From Diphasiastrum complanatum (taxonomy: Eukaryota; Streptophyta; Lycopodiopsida; Lycopodiales; Lycopodiaceae), in the NCBI GenBank assembly GCA_029204225.1, contig CM055113.1:21473798-21537797 (forward strand): a DNA stretch of 64,000 nt. Direction: 5' to 3'. How positions within the stretch are numbered: position 1 is the stretch's first letter; each line of letters begins with the position of its first letter. Below the pieces are notes generated by a model. It had not been told where the DNA came from and ran no database searches. It saw only the letters and a program-made list of their open reading frames with translations. Shown one piece after another: positions 45,646 through 55,790 of the stretch. Position numbers and translations under genes: made by a program.

Positions 45646-46110
45646 CATTTGGAGTTCCTAACTTTGGTTTCTTGTGGTGCTTAATCTATCCTTGTAGTGT
45701 TGATGCTTCCATAGCTAGTTTACTTCAAGCTTTCCATCTGTTGTGTGTGTTATTGAGGTTAAGATGCTTCATAGATAGACCTGTATGTTTAAAGGGAGGT
45801 CACTTGAAAGAGGATGCAAGCAGCCAAGAAGAGTGTGGAAAAGGAAAAATAAGCTCTTCCTTATATTTTTGACAAATATGTTATAGTTTGATTGATCTTC
45901 CAAAATTTCAATACTAAGTGTCACACGTGGTATGTTTTAAAGTTTACTTGGCGTTGTCGATTTCAACTTCGGACCAAGTGTCCCAATGAGCATATATCTT
46001 ATGGGCTCCAAATTTGCCAACAGATCACCTGCAGTAGGGCGCTGGCTCTCCAAGAATGCTCCAAACCCTAACTGAAGATGCCAAATCCCACACAAGTCTT
46101 GAAAGTAACT
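45646..46110 (-). other. LTR-element leader, no gene seen
   Basis: Lies between the LINE tail and a minus-strand primer site. The part next to 46111 is presumably the leader of an LTR element whose 5' LTR is 46125-46791; the rest of that element is absent. No domain-bearing ORF. Confidence 0.45.
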
Positions 46111-46122
46111 GCTCTGATACCA
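46111..46122 (-). promoter_or_regulatory. Primer binding site, tRNA-iMet
   Basis: TGGTATCAGAGC on minus, two bases from the LTR end. Confidence 0.88.
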
Positions 46123-46124
46123 AA

Positions 46125-46791
46125 TGTTGCACACAAGCTCACAAACCCTAAGTAAATACACAGAATTACCCAGCAAACCCGTCGCTTTATTAATCTCAAG
46201 CAAATGTACATAGATCAACAAGCAAACATGAGAGCTCTGATGCAAGTCTCCTCCCAACCATAGCTGCATAGGAATACCGTAATGAGGAATGCCTGACCAG
46301 GCTCACACTATATCCCCTCAAGCACCCCTTAACCCTGACACATCCTAACGTCGACACATGGCAAACTCCATGCACAGCCGACACATGCCACTTGGCAGTA
46401 CCCTGACACATAGGCAAGCTAGTAGGTGGACAGTCTGACACATGTCACTCATACATTGAACCAAGTGTCCAAATGAGCATATGACACATGTCCTATTGAC
46501 CCGTCCATTGACCGTCTGACAAGTGTCACTCATGCACTGGACCAAGTGTCCCAGTGAGCATATGACACGTGTCACGTTGACCAATCAACCCTTCTTACTT
46601 TTTAGGAGGTCAGTCCAACAGCAGACTCTCATGAGACCCAATACCCCCTTGGCCATCTCGGATTTAGTCACTATAACAGATATTTACATTGCAATTTACA
46701 ATTGTCTCCACAGGCCGGTGACTTAGCCATTTACAATTTAATAATTACAATTTACCATACGTTGGGCAAGGGATTCTAAGTACATGTGACA
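46125..46791 (-). repeat. LTR with primer site, family shared with 47692-48080
   Basis: 667 bp, TGTCACATGTACT (46791) to TGTGCAACA (46125) on minus. It contains repeated 'ccaagtgtcc(c/a)a(g/a)tgagcatatgacac(a/g)tgtc' phrases at about 46460, 46540 and, degenerate, 45960. No partner LTR in the correct position was seen. Confidence 0.75.
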
Positions 46792-47333
46792 TAAAGAAAG
46801 AGCTTTTCCATGATGAAAGCAAGCACTAAGAGTTTTAGATGAAGTCCCTACTTCCTTACAGAGACATAAGGAAGCTATATAAACTCACTTTGACTACTCA
46901 AAATGACCTTAAACCTACAAAGTGCAGCTAGCAAGGAAACTGTCGCACTAGAAATATAGTACAAATAAGATGGCCACAACTTAGTTGAGCATAATCAAAA
47001 CTAGATTTATTGTACACGACTAGAATGAAAAAACTTAGAACAAAGTGAAATTATGTGCACATGGATATAGTGAAATTATGTGCATATTCTTCTCACCTTC
47101 AATGTACACAAAAAATGCGATTTAAACAACAAGCAATGTCACTTCAAATAGACTATTCATTTCATGCATACATGAATTACAAAGATATCAAGGCAACCCC
47201 AAAAAAATTACGTAGGGCTACAAGAACTCCTAAAGACCTGCCATGATTGTTCTTGAAAACTTTCAACATCTACTAAAATTGAGTCACCTAGTACAAAAAA
47301 CTTGAGGTACTTACATATGGGGCAAAAACTTAC
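46792..47333 (-). other. DHH intron 2, 5' end
   Basis: Immediately downstream of exon 2. AT-rich, no ORF with a domain. Confidence 0.55.
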
Positions 47334-47429
47334 TTCTTGGCTTTTTCACATAACTCAAAGGCAAACCCCTTAGGACCTACGTAATCTAAAAGATAGAATA
47401 CGTCAACACCAATATTAAGGTCATCCACC
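47334..47429 (-). CDS. DHH-family phosphoesterase, exon 2
   Basis: A 96-bp exon (one base, 31 codons, two bases) encoding VDDLNIGVDVFYLLDYVGPK and then GFAFELCEKAK. The Asp in LLDYVGP (about residue 129) is the second metal-ligand motif of DHH enzymes. Acceptor AG at 47431-47430, donor GTAAGT from 47333. It completes AG|G (Arg) with exon 1 and AA|G (Lys) with exon 3. Its position, 25.7 kb upstream of exon 3, explains why it is easy to miss. Confidence rests on motif order and on two independent phase matches. Confidence 0.9.
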
Positions 47430-47691
47430 CTGCTTGCCATCAACATCAATAAAAAAAATTATCATTATTGAAGCTCACAATAAAACTGAAGAAATTTGAA
47501 TAAAACAGCTCTTTCAAATGATGGGCTATTATGCATGAAAACCTTGCTCTTATTTGAGAAGAAAACATTTCAGAAACATGAAAAAGGCTCTTATTTGAGA
47601 AGAAAACATTTCGGAAAGATGAAAAGGAAGTCCATTGAATTATACTTTGCTTTTTCAACTTCAACTTGCACCAAAAGAACGTACACTACAT

Positions 47692-48080
47692 GCACCCCTT
47701 AACCATGACACACCTAACATCGACTGACACATAGTCAAGCAAGTAGGTAGATTGTCTACATGCACTGGACCAAGTGCCCCAATGAGCATATGATACATGT
47801 CTTGTTGACCAGTCCATTGACCGTCCGACAAGTGTCACTCATGCACTAAACCAAGTGTCTCAGTAAGTATATGACATGTGTCATGTTGACTAATCAACCC
47901 TCCTTTTTCGGAGGTCAGTCTAGCATACTCTCATGAGAACCAGTATCCCCTTGGCCATCTCGGAATTAGTCACTACAACTGATATTTATATTGCAATTTA
48001 CAATTGACTCCACAGGCCGATGACTTAGCCATTTACAATCTACAAATTAGAATAGGCAAGGATTCAGAGTACATATGACA
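47692..48080 (-). repeat. Second, truncated LTR copy
   Basis: Aligns in the same orientation to 46317-46791, from the shared GCACCCCTTAACC through GATTC-AGTACAT-TGACA, with many substitutions. The U5 side is missing. The two copies flank DHH exon 2. Confidence 0.75.
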
Positions 48081-48720
48081 AACTGGGACAAAGCATCTAC
48101 TGTAATCCAAAATCTGTCCGAGAAAAGAACAACAATATTGTCATGGAACTGTCCTTTAGTACTGAGAGGTTTTTCTTTTTTCTATTTTTTCGGGGGGGGC
48201 TCTTCTCAAACTTGGATATTTGACAAGGAGGACAACACATTGATCTTGTGGCTCGAAGTTGTGAGTTGATATGGCATAGTAGAGGACTCAAAACGTGTTG
48301 CTTTGAAAATTGTTCACCTCAGACGCCATTTACCCTAAATACAAATGTGAGTGATATTGTTGTAACTTGTGGGGTTTGACACAAGAGGCATATGGCCTTG
48401 AAGAGCAAGAAGCTTACCCCTACTCAAAACTATTATCTACCTCATAAAAAGGAGTTGTATGCTATAGTCTATGTAAAACAGATGAGAGGCACCATTTGTA
48501 TGAAAATAAATTTAATGTATACATATCCTAGATGCATGATTTGATATACATTGTAATCCGAAAAACTTAGGGTTTTTGGAAACAATTTTATTGTCTTTGG
48601 TTTTCTTATGTTGATGGTTTTTTAAGATTTTAGATTTTTTTTGTAATGTTTTTAAAGATTCCTTTTTGGTTCTTGAATGTTTTTTTATTGCTTTTAGGGC
48701 AAAAATAAATAAAAATAAAA
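48081..48720. other. No gene seen
   Basis: AT-rich part of DHH intron 1 with T-rich runs just before the ORF1-only element (48560-48720). The 5' boundary of that element may lie here, but no homology to the full LINE's 5' UTR is visible. Confidence 0.45.
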
Positions 48721-49475
48721 ATGAGTTCAAAAAAGCGTTCCACTATCCAGCATCTCGAAAATCAGGTGAAACAACACCATACGGCTGTCTAGTCATGGGC
48801 AAATGTGCTTAAAGGTTCGTCTACAATTATCTCTCCACCTTCGCCTTCACCTTCGTTTATCTAAGCCACGTTCACTGAGAGCCGTCTGCGAGAATATAAA
48901 GCTCTCATTGTTTGTGTTAGAGGTATCCCGAACTCTCGAAATGTTGTCAAAGAAGTTGAGAAGTTTTTGGAAGGAAATCTTCAACACCATAGCAAAGGTA
49001 TGGAAACTGCCTGGCGACCTAACAAGGACCTGGATACTCTTGTCATCCGCTTCACATCAGTGTCTCACCAACGTGAAGTTTTAGGGAAGAGATTCAAATT
49101 GCGGGATAGCAAAGTCTACCTGGACAAAGACCTTACCTTCATCCAAGTTCAAGAACGTAAGAAGGCAAGACAAGAAGCTCTATCAACTGGAAAGCGGCTT
49201 ATCTATCGTGATGGTATTATCAGACTTGTCGATCGGACGCCTATAGTTAATGAGAAGATTTTGGAGATAGAGTCTGAGATAGAGAAATGAAGAGATGTCC
49301 AGTTGAACATGTAAATGGTCTACGCACCATATAATCCTGGCTATATGAATCTCTTCTTAGTTAGTTAGTTGATTTTGTTATTCTGCTTTGACAGCACTGA
49401 TCCCGTCTTGTGTCCAACTTTATCTGATGTACTCGTTCGTCTCATACGCCTTTTGGCATGGAAAAGACGTAAATA

Positions 49476-49549
<74 letters not shown>
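48721..49549 (+). mobile_element. ORF1-only LINE derivative with (TC)n tail
   Basis: ORF1 starts at ATG 48721 (MSSKKRSTIQHLENQVKQ), meets TAG at 48790-48792, and is open from about 48960 to 49290. It reads VRGIPNS, TAWRPNKDLDTLVIRFTSVS, DKDLTFIQVQERKKAR and RLIYRDGIIRLVD, the same blocks as ORF1 at 41375-41700. After only about 150 bp of 3' UTR comes GCC-TTTT-GGC, AATAAAG and (TC)n. There is no trace of ORF2. It is either an internally deleted copy or an ORF1-only lineage. Confidence 0.82.
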
Positions 49550-49551
<2 letters not shown>

Positions 49552-50781
49552 AAATAGAAACAAGATTCAATCCCAACAATTAGCAAATCCAATAAACATA
49601 AAGTTCATAACAAAACATGCGAGATGGAGCAACAAAGAATAGTAAGGACATTCAACGGCATGTTGGTAGAGTTTCCACCTTATTGATTCAACATGAAAAA
49701 TGAACTACAAAGTACCACCATTTATAGTGGATTTTAGGGCACTTGGCCTCAATTCCTATTGGCCAAATCCTACCTCCCTTCTTATTTGAACTTGAATTTG
49801 AGTGGGAACCCACTTTAATTAACTAACTTGACTATCAGGCCCTGCGACATTTCATTCCCGCAAATGGCTTGATGTCTTTTTTTTAACAACTAATAAATCA
49901 AATAACCATGTGATCATCGGGCTGGACTTACGCACGCAAGGTGTATCTAGGATTGGTTCAGAGTGGGAGGGACCATCCGTACAACAGTTGAGGACGACTC
50001 AGTTGATTGTTGAGCGAGACTCCGTGGATAGGGAGCTAGAGCCTATCAGGAGATCATGGGCCATGTAAATCCTGATTCCTAGACCCTACTTTAATGTAAT
50101 TACTAATATGTACTGTCATTTATGTTCTAACTTGAAATTCCAAGTTTGAAGTGGCAAGTGCCAAGTTCTAGCTTCTAAGTTCTATCTCTTATCTTTTATG
50201 TTTTAAAAATCATTGAAATAGTTATATTTATTGACCAATTACATAAATTGTTAATGCAATTGACAATTGCCATCTGAAAGTTGAATTTTGTGGGCAATGG
50301 GATCTTTTGAACTAGGTATGGTGGTCCATCATATTAGATGGTTGGACTGATACCAAGAAGCGCCATATTGTAAATATAATGGTTTCTTCTTGCTTGGGCA
50401 CGACGTTCTTGAGATCCATCGACACCTCACAGGTGGGCTTAGTCTTGGATGCCTCGAGAAACCTATGTCTAGTACCTCTGCAATCCGTGGCAACTTTGCA
50501 ATCAGAGGTACTAGACATGGATTGCAAAGGTACTAGACATGCTATGTCACCAAGAAACCGAGGGCCCTAAGCATGTTTAGGGAATATTCTAGCCTCGAGA
50601 TTTTGAGGTCTGTCCACACCAAGTCTACTTTTCTATTCATCAAATTTGATTCATCACTTAGATTCTTAGAAGTTAGTACATAGCTTACTAGCAACTACTA
50701 ACTACTTTCGAGTTTCAAACTTGTTATTCGATAATTGATTTGTTGAAGCTAATACAATTTGCAATCATGATTCGTTCCAGG
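49550..50781. other. Intronic, with LTR-like segment and inverted repeat
   Basis: 49661-49849 starts TGTTGG and ends GCGACA and contains a minus-strand TATAAATGG, so it may be a short solo LTR, but no target duplication was found. 49925-50065 reads as a short coding-like stretch (LRTTQLIVERDSVDRELEPI) of unknown source. A hairpin at 50465-50518 is listed separately. Confidence 0.4.
50465..50518. repeat. Perfect 16-bp inverted repeat
   Basis: ATGTCTAGTACCTCTG (50465-50480) pairs exactly with 50503-50518 across 22 bases. A further direct copy of AGGTACTAGACATG follows at about 50528-50541. Confidence 0.85.
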
Positions 50782-51360
50782 TTTGGCTTTATTTTCATTG
50801 TTCTGGAGCACCTCTTGAAGGTGCATGACAGCTTGAGACAGATGGTGGTCTTACACCATTGGCGTGAGTGGAGGCACTCATGAGAGCCTAGGCTCAGCGA
50901 TTTGAGAGGATTGTGCTAGCATCTCCTTTTTGGGATGATGCACGGGCCATTATTACAGGGTTGCGGCCTCTTTACAATGTCCTGCGCCTTACATATAGAA
51001 AGGGCAGCACTTTAGGCCTTCTCTATGAGTTCATGGACAGGCTGGGAGAGCAGATTCACACCTGCACTGCCTTCAGTGCATAGAAGTTTGTATTATGCAT
51101 TATCTCTTATCATAATTGATGAGTGTTTATGTAAAATGTACTATGTAGTATGTACCATGTGACATGTATGATGTATGATTTTCAAATTTTATAGGGTTGA
51201 AGAAATAAGAGAAAAGTGGCAAGCCAGGTGGGAGTGGTTCCATCAGCCTCTACACGCTATGGCTTGCATTCTTCATTCTCTATGGAGGAATGAAGATCAA
51301 TTCCATGATGCAGAGCTCCGACAGTGATGGCACACATACATTGAGACTGTCTATCCTGAT
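50782..51360 (+). pseudogene. hAT transposase fragment (copy 3)
   Basis: Two exon-like pieces. 50782-51085 reads FIVLEHLLKVHDSLRQMV, then AQRFERIVLASPFWDDARAI, LRPLYNVLRLTYRKGSTLGL and LYEFMDRLGEQI. 51196-51350 reads EEIREKWQARWEWFHQPLHA, ILHSLWRNEDQFHDAELR. They match the 27320-27600 and 27710-27860 segments of copy 2 in order and spacing. Stops at about 50881 and 51328 and the missing DUF659 and C-terminal blocks show it is a remnant, 25 kb from copy 2. Confidence 0.78.
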
Positions 51361-51939
51361 CCTGTCATATGATTTATGACCCAATACTCTAAACCAAAGC
51401 TTAGCATGTGACTCTGAGGTCCAATAGCTCTAATTACAATTTATTGGCACTTTACTTACAAAGGTCAAGTGAATAGCCATTTTAGTGATTACAAAATGTA
51501 CATTTGTCTATGAAAGTGGTCAATAACCGAGGAGTAAAAATTGTATCATCAATAAAGTGAGATTTGCATCTTGTTGTGTGTTATTCTAGTTTTTTGGGCA
51601 AAAGGTACCAATCTACAAACACAATATCACACAAAACGTCACATATAAAATATGTACAAACAACTAAACAATCAATAACATCTCCGATTAAGATCGTATA
51701 TGAGTCCTCTACAAAGAACTTAAGGCCCAAAATCAAGATAATTGAAAGTTGAAACCGAACCAGAACGAAACTTCGACAATGTATGTAGTAAGACCCAAAA
51801 TTGTTGAATACCAAAACTAAAAATTTTCTTAATACCCACAACCACCAAGTATCAAAACTTTATTTTTCCACATACCCAAAACCGATGGTTATGACAAAAT
51901 TCAATAATTGCACAACACAGATATACACCCCCCCCCCCC

Positions 51940-51970
<31 letters not shown>

Positions 51971-53003
51971 ACACACGATATCTGGATCCCACGAAGTAAA
52001 TCAAAGATGTTATTTCTACAATCTATAAGAACAAGACATCATTGTAGGTTCATTTTGGTCAATACATGGCCTGTTTTGACACCTCATTTCCTTACTTTAA
52101 GGTTTAAAGTTTGATTTCATTGAAGGGCACATGGACGTCAATGACTAAAAACCATTTTAGATTTACTAAGCCACCTATATAGTAGCAAATCATAACCTTC
52201 ATCTAGCATTTCAAACACCATAATTTGCAACAACCCATCTGCTTGCCTATTCACACAAGTGATTTTCATTATAAGACCATTGAGCCATCAACTCAAATTG
52301 CCATTTGTTTGCTACAATTTAGTTGCAAAGTATTCCAAAATGATTGCATATAATCTTTGCCTTTACAGAGTCCACTTAATTGTCATTGACCCAAAACTCC
52401 AGCATGCTTTGATGTAATAGCAAACGAAATATGAAAACTTCATAGTCTACTTGAAAAGTCTCCAACCAGCAATTCCATGCACAATGTACTATTTCCTACA
52501 ATTGATTTCATATGGCCCCCTCCCAGTCTGGAATGCTTTAGAACACTTGCGGTGATCTATTAACAAAGTCCACTAGTGGACTACATGCTACAACATTCCA
52601 ACCACATCATTAGCACCCAAAGGAAGTTGTGTTATACGAAATTCATATGATGTACTATACATAAATTTATTATGTTGAATAGAATAATGATACACATGGT
52701 TTTAACCTAACAAACAGATTATGCACTTCGTAAGATAAATCCCGCATGAATAAATAAACAATATTATGCATAAAAACTAGGTTTGCATCAAAATAACGTC
52801 CAGCCCTCAGCAAGTGAGACCAAAATTTCACCAAAAGGCCCTAAAACACCTTAAGTAGCCGGCTACTATGAAGCTTTATAATTTTCAATCAAATTATAAT
52901 GTACATGGTTTAAAATGCATATATCTATGAACGAGACTAAGTAACAACGCCTAGTGGCATACAAATCAACAAGAAACTATGCATTTCAAAGATAGATTTG
53001 CAC
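51361..53003 (-). other. DHH intron 1, 5' part
   Basis: AT-rich; C homopolymer (51928-51956) followed by (CA)n to 51976. No domain-bearing ORF or element terminus recognised. Confidence 0.6.
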
Positions 53004-53344
53004 CTCAAGGGATTGTAGACGGTGTTTGGAAGAAACATGGCAGGAATACCAACAGCAGAATGATACAAATGAGCTGCTAAAGCCGAAAACACTCCATCAG
53101 CGCAGGGGTAATGATACAAGACCGCCGCAGATGACTGTTGACGTGATCCAGGGAGTTGGGAAAGGCCATTCAGCTGCTCCATGAATGATCTGTAAGCACG
53201 TGCACGCCTGCGGCTCCTTCTGCCCGCCTTGCTTGCCAAGGCGCGACAGAGGGAAAGGGGAAGAAGGGGGCAGAGGAAAGGAGAGGAGCAAGCTCTGGTT
53301 TTGGCAGCAGCGAGAGCACGGAGATACGAGCTTATCATGTGCAT
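53004..53344 (-). CDS. DHH-family phosphoesterase, exon 1 (transit peptide and motif I)
   Basis: ATG at 53344 is preferred; an in-frame ATG at 53422 and one at 53338 are alternatives. Residues 1-55 are rich in Ala, Ser, Leu and Arg with almost no acid (SYLRALAAAKTRA, GRRSRRRARAYR), as in organelle transit peptides. Residues 74-110 carry AVLYHYPCADGVFSALAAHL, the first metal-ligand motif of DHH enzymes, then GIPAMFLPNTVYNPLR. The donor GTGCAA from 53003 leaves phase 2, which exon 2 completes. Five exons give about 363 codons. The likely role is a phosphodiesterase or pyrophosphatase of unknown substrate, possibly in plastid or mitochondrion (inferred). Confidence 0.9.
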
Positions 53345-53662
53345 TGAAGGAAGGATCGTTTTGGCGAAGAAATAAAAAGACAAAAACAGTTCAAAGTTCA
53401 AACGAGTCTTGGACACGGGCACGACTTATGTACTACTTATGTTCGTAATGGATTTTTGGTGACTATTCTGCCCATTTGTGAACAGATTAAAAAGCAGAAT
53501 ATTCACCTGTTTTTCTTTTTTAAAATTTAGTGCAGATTTTGCCTGCGTCTGCCACGTGGTAGCATTGGATTGGTCTCAAATTTTTTTAGGGCTGATTTTG
53601 CTTGCGCCTGCCATGTGGCAACAAAGGATTGGTTTAAAAAGGGTCCAAAAATCCATTACGCA

Positions 53663-53764
53663 ATGGAAGGGGCCGGGCAGAGGCCATTCTGCCCGGTTCA
53701 GATTTCCAAAAAAATTTAGGCTCGGCCCCTCCGGGCAGAATGGCCTCTGCCCGGCTCCTTCCAT
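53663..53764. repeat. 34-bp-arm GC-rich hairpin upstream of the DHH gene
   Basis: Arms 53663-53696 and 53731-53764 are reverse complements with one mismatch across a 34-base spacer. Each arm contains CCGGGCAGA...TCTGCCCGG, itself nearly palindromic. It lies about 320 bp 5' of the DHH start codon and may be a foldback element. Confidence 0.9.
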
Positions 53765-54609
53765 AATACGTTGAGGGCCCTAGCCTCCAAAAAGGGTAAG
53801 CCTCAGGCTTTATTTAAGATGAAAGTTATCCTAATGCCTAGTGCTCTAGTTTTCTTTCTATTGCAGAGACACTTTTAGAGGCAGAATCTGCATCCACCTT
53901 TCTCGCTTCTCATGAATCTGCCATTCTATCCAAATTGTCCATTCTCCCTTTCTAGAATGCTCATTTTCCCTCCACCCTCTCACCGGGCATTACGTAGTGG
54001 AAGGCCAGAGGGCCTTGAGCCTTCTACCTCTCCATAATGCTTTGTTTCAAAAGATTGCATAAGACTATGTGAGTGCAAATCCCTTGGTGATTAGGCTATA
54101 AGAAAATATTGACTTTAGACAATAATGTGTTAGGTGGGTTTTGACAATCTCCGAATAAAAAAAAATTCTATCCATGGTTCACCGATTATGTAGCACATGG
54201 TGTGCCATGTACCATTAACTGCATTATGTCTCTAACTATAACAAAGTACTAACTAGATGCAAAAAAATTCAATGGATTTCAATGTAACAAAACAAACACG
54301 TCGCTTGTGAAATCATGTGAGAGAGCTTTGAAAGTCACAACTCTAAAAGTGACACTAGTTGTTTCCACTCTATACTACTAATAATCTTCTTAATGTCTCT
54401 TAATAGGGGTCATGACAATCTCTAGCACATCTTCATGAGTGAAGGACTCAAGAAACCAGTTAGAGTGCTGGGAAGAGGTTGAGTGAAGGCCAAAGGGAGT
54501 ACCGAGAAGGTGAGTCACCATGCCATGATGAAAGACCCGAATGCCCAAGGAAGAAACCCAGGAAGGGTTGTAGGAATTTATGACATGGAGCTCTGATTTT
54601 TTCTTGTTT
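53765..54609. other. No gene seen
   Basis: AT-rich 5' flank of the DHH gene. A weaker echo of the hairpin words (CACCGGGCATTACG, GGCCAGAGGGCC) occurs at about 53981-54015. No ORF of interest. Confidence 0.5.
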
Positions 54610-54945
54610 ATAAGGGAGGAGGGGTAGGGGTAGTAGAATTCAACAAAAAGATGAAAGAGATGGTGAACTTGAGTTCATGAAGAAGAGACAAAAGGGTGAC
54701 GTCATCCGCAAAGAGCTTGTGGGAAAGGGGACTAAGCGGCAAAAAGACCAGGGCTATGAGTCTACTAAAAGCATCATGGTAAAGGACACGAGAGAGAGCT
54801 TCGATGGCAATGGCAAAAAACAAGGGAGAAATTGGGCAGCCTTAGCGGATTCCTAGGCAACGAAAGGAGGAGGTAGAGAGGCAACTAGCAAAAGCAAGAA
54901 TGAGAGAGATGAGAGAGTGAGATGCAAGGATGTTCTGATTTTCAA
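54610..54945 (-). pseudogene. LINE reverse transcriptase fragment of a second family
   Basis: The minus frame contains GCPISPLFFAIAIEALSRVL at about 54840-54780 and KLFADDVTLLS at about 54715-54683. These are RT blocks 4 and 5 with the catalytic ADD box and the usual spacing. A stop replaces the codon before GCPISP. The wording (FADD, not YADD) sets it apart from the (TC)n LINEs. No other LINE domain is present. Confidence 0.75.
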
Positions 54946-55790
54946 ACGGACATAATCTCCTCCTCCAAATTAAACATGAAAAATGGATACAAGAGATGCC
55001 TTTTTATTCTTGGAAAAGGCCATGTCCTTGATCTTTAATTGGCTACTTACAGATGGTAAGGATTTAATCCAAGTCCTCCAATTTGAAAAAGCTCAATCTA
55101 GTAGTGCTAAGAAAGCACAAATGGAACTCACATGTTTCATGTGGGTTCTATTTTGGGCCATTTTAGCTTCTTATTAGCAAACTTGACTTAGGGCCTCTAA
55201 TATAATTTAAAGCTCTATGCCCCTAATCACTTATTTCTAGGAATTACAAATTCTACAAAATTAATTTGTGTGCCCATTGGGTTGGGCTTCTACATGCAGG
55301 AAGCTAGTGCCGTCACACTTATTACTCTAGCTGTATAGTGTATTGTGGCGGGGCCCACTAAGTAAGCTTAGCCAACAGTACTTTAGTGGTAGGGCCTATT
55401 GGAAGAAAGAAAGAAGATACGATAGTAATAAAATCTAAGTCGAAAGACGAACTATCGGGCTCTAAGAAATAATCCTTCTACTAATGTATGACTACACCTA
55501 TAAAAATCGAACAAAGCTATTGCAACAATCGCCACGTTCATACTTGTAGTAACTAAATTTGAAATCATAGTACTAAAGTGATTTCGTAGACAAACAATTA
55601 CAAAGTGTAAATGATAGATATCGAATGTTGTAGTATCGAAACATTTGACAATTCAGACCAATTTAACAGTTACAATAGAATCTTGTAGCCTCTAATGAGA
55701 CCTTCCTAATGCATCAAAAATTACCCAAATTCAGTAAGCCAAGTAGGAAATCGGAATTCCTCAAGTATATAATCCTATATTGAGTTTTGA
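54946..55790. other. No gene seen
   Basis: AT-rich spacer with no recognised motif. Confidence 0.5.

Noticed and set aside
46111-46122. tRNA-Met gene
   Set aside because: Only the 3' complement is present; it is a retroelement primer site, like those at 8675, 10821 and 35323.
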